The notes beneath the pieces were generated by a model, which was not told the DNA's origin, ran no database searches, and saw nothing but the letters and a program-made list of their open reading frames with translations. DNA of 6,754 bases from Roseburia sp. (GTDB lineage: Bacteria > Bacillota > Clostridia > Lachnospirales > Lachnospiraceae): the NCBI GenBank assembly GCA_030844625.1, contig JAUUNJ010000135.1:1-6754 (forward strand). The letters run 5' to 3'. Made by a program: the position numbers and the translations under genes. This document shows, one piece after another, positions 1 to 5,558 of the stretch (the stretch's first letter is position 1; every line of letters begins with the position of its first letter).

Positions 1-29
1 ACTATCACAACTATTTTCACTATTCCATA

Positions 30-58
30 TATATACCAAATAATCCTTATTTTTGTAA
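30..58 (-). promoter_or_regulatory. Possible leftward promoter, extended -10 type
   Basis: On the minus strand a TATATA hexamer (35-30) is preceded by TG at 38-37, giving an extended -10 element (TGGTATATA). A weak -35 candidate TTACAA (58-53) lies exactly 17 bp upstream. It points out of the window to the left, where parA/parB or noc would be expected from the usual gene order. The -35 matches the consensus at only three positions and the region is very AT-rich, so a chance match is possible. The parS-like site at 59-74 directly abuts the -35, so ParB binding there could influence it; that is inference. Confidence 0.3.
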
Positions 59-74
59 TGTTTCACGAGAAACA
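59..74. promoter_or_regulatory. parS: parS-like site 1, one mismatch to consensus
   Basis: The sequence TGTTTCACGAGAAACA matches the bacterial parS consensus TGTTTCACGTGAAACA at 15 of 16 positions; position 10 is A instead of T. Symmetry extends past the core: 55-78 is a 24-bp inverted repeat broken only by that one base. parS is the loading site for the ParB/Spo0J clamp, which segregates the origin region and recruits SMC. The mismatch lies in one half-site only, so binding may be weaker. The intergenic position and two perfect sites nearby make chance unlikely. Confidence 0.8.
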
Positions 75-127
75 TTACATATGAATATTAATAATTACTA
101 CTTTATAATAATAATAGTGTGTGGCAA

Positions 128-173
128 AATAATATAAATGGATGTTTCACGTGAAACATCCATTTATATTATT
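128..173. repeat. 46-bp perfect palindrome around parS site 2, possible weak terminator
   Basis: Positions 128-150 are the exact reverse complement of 151-173, with no mismatch and no spacer. The centre is the CAC|GTG of parS site 2. The palindrome contains the stop codon (171-169) of the coiled-coil gene. In minus-strand RNA it could fold into a hairpin of about 20 bp whose outer part is A-U rich, followed by a short U run (130-126). It could therefore act as a weak intrinsic terminator for the mnmE-to-coiled-coil transcript. Whether its main role is extended ParB binding, termination, or both cannot be decided from sequence. Confidence 0.7.
143..158. promoter_or_regulatory. parS: parS site 2, perfect consensus
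   Basis: TGTTTCACGTGAAACA is identical to the parS consensus bound by ParB/Spo0J. Its centre is 84 bp from the centre of site 1 and 173 bp from that of site 3. It is the core of the long palindrome at 128-173 and lies just past the stop codon of the coiled-coil gene. In Bacillota, parS sites cluster around the origin, which fits the yidC-jag-mnmE-mnmG-rsmG neighbourhood here. ParB spreading from such a site organises the origin domain and loads SMC condensin. Confidence 0.95.
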
Positions 174-663
174 CATTAATCATATTTATTAAATTATCAA
201 TTTCAATACAAACCCTTTTTTCATCCACGGTGGCAATACTTTTACACAATTTTAATTTATTTATAATTTCTATTTTTTTATTTTCACTTTGTTCCTTACC
301 TAGCGTTTGCTTTAATGTTTCACGTGAAACATTAATATCACTTTTATCTAATTCTTTTAAACATTGATCTACAACTTTTAATTCTTTTTCAGCGGACTCA
401 ATTATTTTATTCAAATCTTTATTTTCACTAACGTAAGCTGCTATTTGAATTTCAAGTTCTTCTATTTCCTGCTTTTTAAATCCATTATCTTCTCGCGCTA
501 CCACAGAAAATATTTGTGATGCTTCATCTATAGTATCATTTAATTCCTTAATCTGATTGTTAGATTCAACAATAGCAATTTGATTATGTTCAAATTTTTC
601 CTTATTTTTTTTAATTATTTCATTTAAAATATCTGCACGTTCCAATAAATATTCTTTTATCAC
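169..663 (-). CDS. Small coiled-coil protein of unknown function, GTG start, with internal parS
   Basis: I do not recognise this 164-residue protein with confidence. It is charged, rich in Glu, Lys, Asn and Ile, has no signal peptide or membrane segment, and looks helical almost throughout. Coiled-coil-like stretches lie at about 1-50 and 64-106, then a short linker, then a final helical part (about 128-163). The start is GTG (663-661), 7 nt after AAGGAG (676-671); there is no in-frame ATG nearby, and the site overlaps the rsmG stop, so translation is probably coupled. Residues 111-116 (N-V-S-R-E-T) are encoded by parS site 3. The final helix (KLKLCKS..TVDEKR..IEIDNLI) looks to me somewhat like the segment after the H-box in DegS-type histidine kinases, but no phospho-acceptor His or ATPase domain is present. 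It could be a remnant of such a kinase or an unrelated coiled-coil protein. The reading frame is intact and the ribosome site is good, so it is probably expressed. Confidence 0.8.
   Translation of the reverse strand: MIKEYLLERADILNEIIKKNKEKFEHNQIAIVESNNQIKELNDTIDEASQIFSVVAREDNGFKKQEIEELEIQIAAYVSENKDLNKIIESAEKELKVVDQCLKELDKSDINVSRETLKQTLGKEQSENKKIEIINKLKLCKSIATVDEKRVCIEIDNLINMINE
316..331. promoter_or_regulatory. parS: parS site 3, perfect consensus, inside a coding sequence
   Basis: TGTTTCACGTGAAACA matches parS at all 16 positions, and perfect symmetry extends to 24 bp (312-335). It lies within the coiled-coil gene and covers the third base of codon 111 through codon 116. parS sites inside genes are known, for example the B. 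subtilis site within spo0J. The reading frame passes through without interruption, so the DNA carries both a centromere site and protein code. Confidence 0.95.
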
Positions 664-670
664 AATTTTA

Positions 671-676
671 CTCCTT
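671..676 (-). promoter_or_regulatory. Ribosome binding site deciding the GTG start at 663
   Basis: AAGGAG on the minus strand is 7 nt upstream of the GTG at 663-661. Two of its bases belong to the stop codon of rsmG (677-675), so a ribosome terminating on rsmG can reinitiate directly on the coiled-coil gene. This supports GTG as the true start and the two genes as one transcript. Confidence 0.85.
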
Positions 677-1397
677 ATTTAATTGGTTCTTTTGAAGGAG
701 TTCCTGCTTTACGCGGATACTTCTTAGATACCGGTTTTATTTTTTTTATTACTACTAATGTTCTTGTCATATCAGAGCAGGGAAGTTCTAAAGTGCTTTT
801 GCAAATAATCTTTCCACCAAGTATTTTAATTGCTTTTTCAGAATTAGTTATCTCTTCAGAACTAATAGAAGATTTATAACTTACAAAATTTCCATTTATA
901 TTTACAAAAGGAATACAATATTCACTTAAAGTAGACAAATTAGCCACCGCTCTGGATACACATAAATCAAATTTTTCTCTATATTTATTATTATGACCTA
1001 AATCTTCTGCTCTGCCATGAACTGTTTCAATTTTTTTTAATTCCAATACATCTATAACCTGATTCAAAAATTTTAATCTTTTATTTAGTGAATCAAGTAA
1101 AGTTATTTTAATTTCAGGAAACATAATTTTAATTGGTATTCCGGGAAATCCTGCCCCAGTTCCCACATCTATTAAATTATTACATTCATTTATATTAATT
1201 GTCTTCACAATTAAAAGGCTGTCTATAAAATGCTTAACAATGACTTCATCTAATTTAGTTATTGCCGTTAAATTCATTACTTTATTTGTTTCAACAAGCA
1301 TCTCATAATATTTAAAAAACTGTTCTTCCTGCTTATTTGAAATATTTAGTCCTAATTCATTCATTCCCTGAATGAATATATCTCTTGCGCTGATCAT
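675..1397 (-). CDS. rsmG: 16S rRNA (guanine-N7) methyltransferase RsmG (GidB)
   Basis: RsmG uses S-adenosylmethionine to methylate N7 of G527 (E. coli numbering) in the 530 loop of 16S rRNA. From the start chosen here the protein is 240 residues, the usual family length. Visible hallmarks are NLTAIT (42-47), KHFIDSL (55-61), the SAM-binding loop DVGTGAGFPGIP (77-88), the second strand with Asp102 in LLDSLNKRLKFL, HGRAED (127-132), SRAVA (148-152) and the C-terminal KYPRKAGTPSKEPI (226-239). The start is ATG 1397-1395, behind AGGAGG; an in-frame ATG at 1409 lacks a ribosome site and would turn the AGGAGG into Arg-Arg codons. It lies 56 bp after mnmG and 11 bp before the coiled-coil gene, in the classic mnmE-mnmG-rsmG order. 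In other bacteria, loss of rsmG gives low-level streptomycin resistance. Confidence 0.97.
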   Translation of the reverse strand: MISARDIFIQGMNELGLNISNKQEEQFFKYYEMLVETNKVMNLTAITKLDEVIVKHFIDSLLIVKTININECNNLIDVGTGAGFPGIPIKIMFPEIKITLLDSLNKRLKFLNQVIDVLELKKIETVHGRAEDLGHNNKYREKFDLCVSRAVANLSTLSEYCIPFVNINGNFVSYKSSISSEEITNSEKAIKILGGKIICKSTLELPCSDMTRTLVVIKKIKPVSKKYPRKAGTPSKEPIK

Positions 1398-1400
1398 GTT

Positions 1401-1406
1401 CCTCCT
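1401..1406 (-). promoter_or_regulatory. Ribosome binding site deciding the rsmG start at 1397
   Basis: A perfect AGGAGG on the minus strand is followed by AAC and ATG (1397-1395). The 3-nt spacing is tight, but the longer purine stretch (GAGGAGG) allows pairing in a shifted register. The next in-frame ATG upstream (1409-1407) directly precedes this motif and has no ribosome site of its own. Confidence 0.8.
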
Positions 1407-1422
1407 CATTATTTTTAATATA

Positions 1423-1450
1423 TAGTTTACATAATATTAGTTTACATAAT
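1423..1450. repeat. 13-bp direct repeat between mnmG and rsmG
   Basis: TAGTTTACATAAT occurs at 1423-1435 and again at 1438-1450, a tandem pair with a 15-bp period in the short mnmG-rsmG spacer. No clear promoter or hairpin is formed. It may be a simple duplication in AT-rich spacer DNA or a small operator; I cannot assign a role. Confidence 0.6.
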
Positions 1451-1453
1451 TTT

Positions 1454-3331
1454 CTATTTCTTATGCTGTTCCATATGAATCAGAAGTACTGATATATCTG
1501 CCGGTGATACACCGGATATTCTTGACGCCTGTCCTATATTAATTGGTCTGTAAAATTCAAGTTTCTGTGTTGCTTCTTTACGGAGACTTTTTACTTCTTT
1601 ATAATCAAAATTCTCAGGAATCTTTTTATTTTCAAGTTTCTTAAAATTCTTTACCTGTTTTTTTTGTCTTTCTATATATCCGCTATATTTAATATTTATG
1701 TTAACCTGTTCAATCACATCTTCAGATAATTCTTTTCTTTCTTTATCAAGTAAAGATATTTTTTTATAATCCAACTCCGGTCTTCGAATTAATTCCGCAA
1801 GTGTAGTAGCTGTCTTAAGCGGAGTACTGTTAAGATTTTCTAAGAGTTCCTGTACTTCCTTATTCGCTCCTACTTTATAATTTTCCAGCCTATTGATTTC
1901 TTCATGAATTAATTTTTCTTTTTTACATACATATTCATATCTATCTTTTGACACAAGACCTATCTGGTAACCAATTTTAGTTAATCTAAGATCAGCATTA
2001 TCCTGTCTTAACAATAATCTGTATTCCGCTCTTGAAGTCATCATGCGATATGGTTCATGACTTTCTTTTGTAACCAAATCATCAATCAAAACTCCTATGT
2101 ATGCCTGTGAGCGGTCTAAAACTATTGATTCTTTATTTTGTACAAATCTTGCAGCATTAATTCCGGCAATAATTCCCTGGGCTGCTGCTTCCTCATAACC
2201 GGAACTTCCATTAAATTGGCCTGCACTGAATAAACCTTTGATATTCTTAAATTCAAGGTTAGGTAATAACTGTCCATATTCAATACAATCATATTCTATT
2301 GCATAAGCATTTCTTACAATCTTTACATTTTCAAGACCGGGTACCGTTTTATACATTGCATACTGTACATCTTCCGGAAGAGAAGATGACATTCCTCCCA
2401 GATACATTTCATTTGTATAAAGTCCCTCCGGTTCTATAAATACCTGATGCCTGTTTTTATCTGCAAACTTAACAACCTTATCTTCAATGGAAGGACAATA
2501 TCTTGGACCTGTTCCTTCAATCATTCCTGAAAAAAGAGGTGATCTGTCTATATTCTCCTTTATAATTTTATGAGTTTCTTCGTTAGTATAAGTAAGCCAG
2601 CAAGATATCTGCTCTTTCTGAATGCTTTCCGGATCTGTAGAAAATGAAAAAGGAACGATTCTTTCATCTCCAAACTGTTCTTCCATCTTACTAAAATCAA
2701 CAGACCTTTTATCTACACGCGCGGGAGTACCTGTTTTAAAACGACGGATTTTTATTCCGTTATCAATTAAAGATTGTGTCAGGTTATTGGCTGCCATAAG
2801 ACCATTTGGCCCTGTATACTGACAGACATCTCCATAAATACATTTTGCTTTCAGATAAACTCCTGTTGCAAGAACCACAGCCTTTGCATAATAAATTGCT
2901 CCGGATATAGTTTTTGCCCCTTTAATAATTCCATCTTCCACAATAATTTCAGAAATTTCACCCTGTCTTACGGTAAGATTATCTGTATTTTCAAGAGTTC
3001 TTCTCATTTCTCTCGTATAATCCTGTTTATCTGCCTGCGCACGTAAAGAATGAACTGCAGGACCTTTTGACTTATTTAACATTTTTGACTGGATAAAACT
3101 TTTATCAATATTTTTACCCATTTCACCACCAAGAGCATCCAGTTCTCTTACCAGATGTCCCTTAGATGTTCCTCCAATATTTGGATTACATGGCATCAAT
3201 GCAATACTATCTATACTTACAGTAAAAACAATTGTATTTAATCCAAGCCTTGCTGATGCAAGAGCTGCTTCACATCCCGCATGACCTGCACCAACAATTA
3301 TTACATCATAATTTTCAACTACGTTAATCAT
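1454..3331 (-). CDS. mnmG: tRNA uridine 5-carboxymethylaminomethyl modification enzyme MnmG (GidA)
   Basis: MnmG is the FAD-dependent partner of MnmE. With methylene-tetrahydrofolate and glycine or ammonium as donors, the complex adds (carboxymethyl)aminomethyl groups to C5 of U34 in tRNAs reading NNA/NNG codons. The 625-residue length is normal. Visible are the dinucleotide-binding GAGHAG (14-19), [14 protein letters not shown] with Cys48 (47-60), [10 protein letters not shown] (198-207), [11 protein letters not shown] with Cys279 (275-285), the FAD-site [18 protein letters not shown] (369-386), [19 protein letters not shown] (424-442), and the C-terminal helical domain ending in [17 protein letters not shown] (600-616). 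Cys48 and Cys279 correspond to the two cysteines implicated in catalysis in E. coli MnmG. The start ATG 3331 follows AGGAG (3342-3338) with 6-nt spacing. It lies 26 bp after mnmE, so the two partners are co-transcribed. The stop is TAG. Confidence 0.98.
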   Translation of the reverse strand: MINVVENYDVIIVGAGHAGCEAALASARLGLNTIVFTVSIDSIALMPCNPNIGGTSKGHLVRELDALGGEMGKNIDKSFIQSKMLNKSKGPAVHSLRAQADKQDYTREMRRTLENTDNLTVRQGEISEIIVEDGIIKGAKTISGAIYYAKAVVLATGVYLKAKCIYGDVCQYTGPNGLMAANNLTQSLIDNGIKIRRFKTGTPARVDKRSVDFSKMEEQFGDERIVPFSFSTDPESIQKEQISCWLTYTNEETHKIIKENIDRSPLFSGMIEGTGPRYCPSIEDKVVKFADKNRHQVFIEPEGLYTNEMYLGGMSSSLPEDVQYAMYKTVPGLENVKIVRNAYAIEYDCIEYGQLLPNLEFKNIKGLFSAGQFNGSSGYEEAAAQGIIAGINAARFVQNKESIVLDRSQAYIGVLIDDLVTKESHEPYRMMTSRAEYRLLLRQDNADLRLTKIGYQIGLVSKDRYEYVCKKEKLIHEEINRLENYKVGANKEVQELLENLNSTPLKTATTLAELIRRPELDYKKISLLDKERKELSEDVIEQVNINIKYSGYIERQKKQVKNFKKLENKKIPENFDYKEVKSLRKEATQKLEFYRPINIGQASRISGVSPADISVLLIHMEQHKK

Positions 3332-3337
3332 AAAAAA

Positions 3338-3342
3338 CTCCT
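3338..3342 (-). promoter_or_regulatory. Ribosome binding site of mnmG
   Basis: AGGAG on the minus strand lies 6 nt before the mnmG ATG, within the 26-bp gap after mnmE. I see no terminator in that gap, in keeping with one mnmE-mnmG message. Confidence 0.85.
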
Positions 3343-3357
3343 GTTTATACCTGCTCT

Positions 3358-4737
3358 TTATTTTCCCATGCAGAATTTGGAAAATATTTCATTTACCAGA
3401 TCATCTTCCACACTTTCTCCAATAATCAATCCTAAATCCGTATATGCATCCATCAGATCAATGGAGTAAAAATCTTCCGGCATACCTGCCACAACAGAAT
3501 CTCTAACTTTCATAAGACTATCATAGGAACATTCCAATGCTTCTTTATGTCTGGCATTTGTAATATATACCTGATCGTTATAAGTAACTTTTCCGGAATA
3601 GAACATATCCCTGATTTTCTGTTCCAATAAGGCTATTCCTTCACCTTTCTTTGCAGAAAAGATTATGCCATCTCTTCCTGAAATCTTTTTTAATTCATTA
3701 AGATCAATCACTGTGTCTATATCGGATTTATTAACAAGAATAATTGCCTGTTTATCTTTTATTAACTCAATAATTTCTTTATCATTTGCATCAATTTCTC
3801 TGGAACCATCCACAACAAAAATAATAAGATCTCCATCCTTAGCAATTTCTTTTGCCTTATTAACACCAATCTGCTCAACTTTGTCATCCGTATTTCTTAT
3901 TCCCGCAGTATCAATAATCTTCAGACTTAACCCATTAAAATTAATATTTTCTTCCAGTGTATCCCTTGTAGTACCTTCAATATCCGTTACAATTGCCCTG
4001 TCTTCACCGAGTAATAAATTAAGAAGGGATGATTTTCCTGCATTGGGCTTTCCCAAAATAACAGTCTTAATACCTTCTTTCATAATTCTACCATTATCAA
4101 AGGTATCAATCAGATGTTTTATTTTATTAATATTCTTGTTAAGCATTTCACTTATCTCTTCTTCATATCCATCAAGACTAATATGTTCAGGATCATCCAG
4201 AGCAGACTCTATAAATGCTATATGATAAAGAATATCACTTCTTATTTCCTTTATTTTATTTGAAATTCCACCCTTAAGCTGTTCCATGGAACTGTTAAGT
4301 GCAAAATCATTTTTTGAATTAATTAAATCCATAACAGCTTCTGCCTGGGACAAATCAATTCTGCCATTTAAAAAGGCTCTCTTTGTAAATTCACCGGGTT
4401 CTGCAGCCTTTGCACCATTCTTAATAACAAGATCCAAAACTTTTTTAAGAATCAGCATTCCTCCATGACAGTCTATTTCTACAGTATCTTCCCCTGTATA
4501 GGAATGTGGATTTTTCATTACGATTACAAGTACCTGATCTAATGTCTTATTACCATCAATAATATGACCATAATGAACTGTATGAGAATCTACATCACAC
4601 AACTTTTTATGTTTTTTATTTGATACAAAAATTTTATCAACAATTTCTATTGCTTCTTCTCCACTTACTCTTATAATTCCAATTCCGGAATTTCCTGCAG
4701 CAGAAGAAATAGCAGCGATTGTATTTGTTATTTTCAT
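3358..4737 (-). CDS. mnmE: tRNA modification GTPase MnmE (TrmE)
   Basis: MnmE is the K+-activated GTPase that works with MnmG on U34 of tRNA. From ATG 4737 it is 459 residues, normal for the family. The N-terminal folate-binding domain (about 1-118) starts [20 protein letters not shown] and includes the conserved stretch [20 protein letters not shown] (116-135). A helical domain is interrupted by the G domain (about 220-380): G1 GKPNAGKS (229-236, with Asn232 as the likely potassium ligand), G2 GTTRDT (255-260), G3 DTAG (276-279), G4 NKSD (336-339) and G5 SAK (361-363). The protein ends in the signature C-x-GK (Cys456-Met-Gly-Lys459), whose Cys is the conserved catalytic-site residue. The open frame runs upstream to 4842, but that stretch crosses the predicted promoter and leader, so I start at 4737 behind GGTGAT. 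It is the first gene of its transcription unit. Confidence 0.98.
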   Translation of the reverse strand: MKITNTIAAISSAAGNSGIGIIRVSGEEAIEIVDKIFVSNKKHKKLCDVDSHTVHYGHIIDGNKTLDQVLVIVMKNPHSYTGEDTVEIDCHGGMLILKKVLDLVIKNGAKAAEPGEFTKRAFLNGRIDLSQAEAVMDLINSKNDFALNSSMEQLKGGISNKIKEIRSDILYHIAFIESALDDPEHISLDGYEEEISEMLNKNINKIKHLIDTFDNGRIMKEGIKTVILGKPNAGKSSLLNLLLGEDRAIVTDIEGTTRDTLEENINFNGLSLKIIDTAGIRNTDDKVEQIGVNKAKEIAKDGDLIIFVVDGSREIDANDKEIIELIKDKQAIILVNKSDIDTVIDLNELKKISGRDGIIFSAKKGEGIALLEQKIRDMFYSGKVTYNDQVYITNARHKEALECSYDSLMKVRDSVVAGMPEDFYSIDLMDAYTDLGLIIGESVEDDLVNEIFSKFCMGK

Positions 4738-4740
4738 TTT

Positions 4741-4746
4741 ATCACC
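4741..4746 (-). promoter_or_regulatory. Ribosome binding site deciding the mnmE start at 4737
   Basis: GGTGAT on the minus strand pairs with the downstream half of the anti-Shine-Dalgarno sequence and lies 3 nt before ATG 4737, which is the correct register for that half. An in-frame ATG at 4749 overlaps this motif and would only add Met-Gly-Asp-Lys; the 4737 start gives the canonical N-terminus. Confidence 0.65.
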
Positions 4747-4757
4747 CATTAATTTAA

Positions 4758-4779
4758 ATAATAATAGCAGTATTATTAT
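4758..4779 (-). repeat. A/T-only inverted repeat in the mnmE leader
   Basis: Nine-base arms consisting only of A and T (4779-4771 and 4766-4758) flank a CTGC loop, about 20 nt upstream of the mnmE start codon. In RNA this would be a weak hairpin just ahead of the ribosome site. It may slightly modulate translation or simply reflect base composition. Confidence 0.4.
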
Positions 4780-4808
4780 AGAAAGACCTACTAACCCACT
4801 ATCGAAAC

Positions 4809-4837
4809 AGTATACCACATAAAAATAACTTAATAAA
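4809..4837 (-). promoter_or_regulatory. Probable promoter of mnmE-mnmG-rsmG, extended -10 type
   Basis: On the minus strand TATACT (4814-4809) is a good -10 hexamer, with TG at 4817-4816 forming TGGTATACT, an extended -10. A poor -35 candidate TTTATT (4837-4832) lies 17 bp upstream; extended -10 promoters often tolerate this. Transcription would start near 4802, leaving a leader of about 65 nt before mnmE. The position just after the jag terminator strengthens the call. Confidence 0.65.
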
Positions 4838-4851
4838 GCCAATAAAACAAA

Positions 4852-4883
4852 AGAAAAAGCAGTTAATTCTAAAAATTAACTGC
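4852..4883 (-). terminator. Intrinsic terminator after jag
   Basis: On the minus strand GCAGTTAATT (4883-4874) and AATTAACTGC (4868-4859) form a perfect 10-bp stem with a 5-nt loop. It is followed at once by TTTTTCTT and further T-rich sequence. It begins 25 nt after the jag stop codon, ends the yidC-jag transcript, and separates it from mnmE. Confidence 0.9.
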
Positions 4884-4907
4884 CTGTGTTATTTAAATAT
4901 TAAATTT

Positions 4908-5546
4908 TTATTTTGATTCTCTCTTTAACATAACTACAACATGTCTGTAAGGTTCTTCTCCTTCACTTTTTGTTGTACAGTATTTATCATTCTGTAATGC
5001 TGAATGAATAATTCTTCTTTCATAAGCATTCATCGGTTCAAGAGCAACCGGCTTTTTAATTCTCTTAACTTTCAAAGCAATATTCTTTGCAAGATTTTCA
5101 AGAGTAGCCTTTCTTCTCTCTCTGTAATTCTCCGTATCAAGTTTAACTCTGTTAAACTTATCACTTTCCTTATTAATTACAAGACTTACAAGATACTGTA
5201 ATGAATCAAGAGTCTGTCCTCTTTTTCCAATAAGTATTCCCATGTCATCACCGATAACATTAATATTAACTATATTTTCTTTTTCATTTTCTTCAATGTT
5301 GATATCAATCTTTGCTGTAAGCTCCATAGCTGCAAAAACTTTATTTAAGAATTCTCCTGCAATATCTTCTACAGACTGAATTTTTCTAGCTTTAATAATT
5401 GCCGGCTTGCTGCCAAATCCTAAAAAACCGCTTCCACCCTTTTCAACAACTTCATATTCCAGTTTATCTGTTGCAATTCCAAGGTCAACACATGCATTTG
5501 TAATGGCTTCATCAACATTTTTTCCTTTATATTCTTTGAATTCCAT
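4908..5546 (-). CDS. jag: RNA-binding protein Jag/KhpB (Jag_N, KH and R3H domains)
   Basis: Jag, also called KhpB or EloR in streptococci, is a cytoplasmic RNA-binding protein; in pneumococcus it pairs with KhpA and affects cell elongation, and its gene commonly follows yidC. From ATG 5546 the protein has 212 residues. The Jag_N domain (about 1-53) carries the typical GGSGFLGFGSKPA (37-49). A KH domain (about 75-140) has the GxxG loop G107-K-R-G110. The R3H domain (about 145-208) shows Arg177-xxx-His181 in YERRIIHSAL and ends in YRHVVVMLKR. The ATG is 6 nt after AGAGGT (5558-5553), whose AG belongs to the yidC TAG stop; an in-frame ATG at 5585 lies inside yidC and adds a non-family leader. 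The last gene of its unit, it is followed by a terminator. Confidence 0.96.
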   Translation of the reverse strand: MEFKEYKGKNVDEAITNACVDLGIATDKLEYEVVEKGGSGFLGFGSKPAIIKARKIQSVEDIAGEFLNKVFAAMELTAKIDINIEENEKENIVNINVIGDDMGILIGKRGQTLDSLQYLVSLVINKESDKFNRVKLDTENYRERRKATLENLAKNIALKVKRIKKPVALEPMNAYERRIIHSALQNDKYCTTKSEGEEPYRHVVVMLKRESK

Positions 5547-5552
5547 TTTAAT

Positions 5553-5558
5553 ACCTCT
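5553..5558 (-). promoter_or_regulatory. Ribosome binding site deciding the jag start at 5546
   Basis: AGAGGT on the minus strand is 6 nt before ATG 5546. Its first two bases are part of the yidC TAG stop codon (5559-5557), pointing to translational coupling of yidC and jag and favouring 5546 over the upstream in-frame ATG at 5585. Confidence 0.8.

Noticed and set aside
102..127. TTGCCA (127-122) and TATAAA (107-102) on the minus strand as a promoter
   Set aside because: The spacing is only 14 bp, too short for a standard sigma-A promoter; the region is simply AT-rich.
1..168. Possible start of a further gene or a Noc binding site in the left intergenic region
   Set aside because: Minus-strand frames here are broken quickly by stops (for example ATG GAA TAG around 22-30), and no ATTTCCCGGGAAAT-type Noc site is present.
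240..248. TTTTACACA, one mismatch from a DnaA box
   Set aside because: A single near-match inside a coding sequence, with no cluster of DnaA boxes; expected by chance in AT-rich DNA. No replication origin is supported within the window.
1398..1409. Alternative rsmG start at ATG 1409, giving MRRN before the chosen Met
   Set aside because: The Arg-Arg codons are the AGGAGG ribosome site of the ATG at 1397, and no ribosome site precedes 1409.
3665..4225. Long open frame on the plus strand opposite mnmE
   Set aside because: It is antisense to the well-conserved G domain of mnmE and its Ser/Ile/Leu-rich translation matches no family I recognise; it is a shadow of the real gene.
4738..4842. Upstream extension of mnmE to 4842 with a hydrophobic leader resembling a membrane segment
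   Set aside because: The stretch contains the predicted promoter, leader and ribosome site; MnmE is cytoplasmic and its canonical N-terminus begins at 4737.
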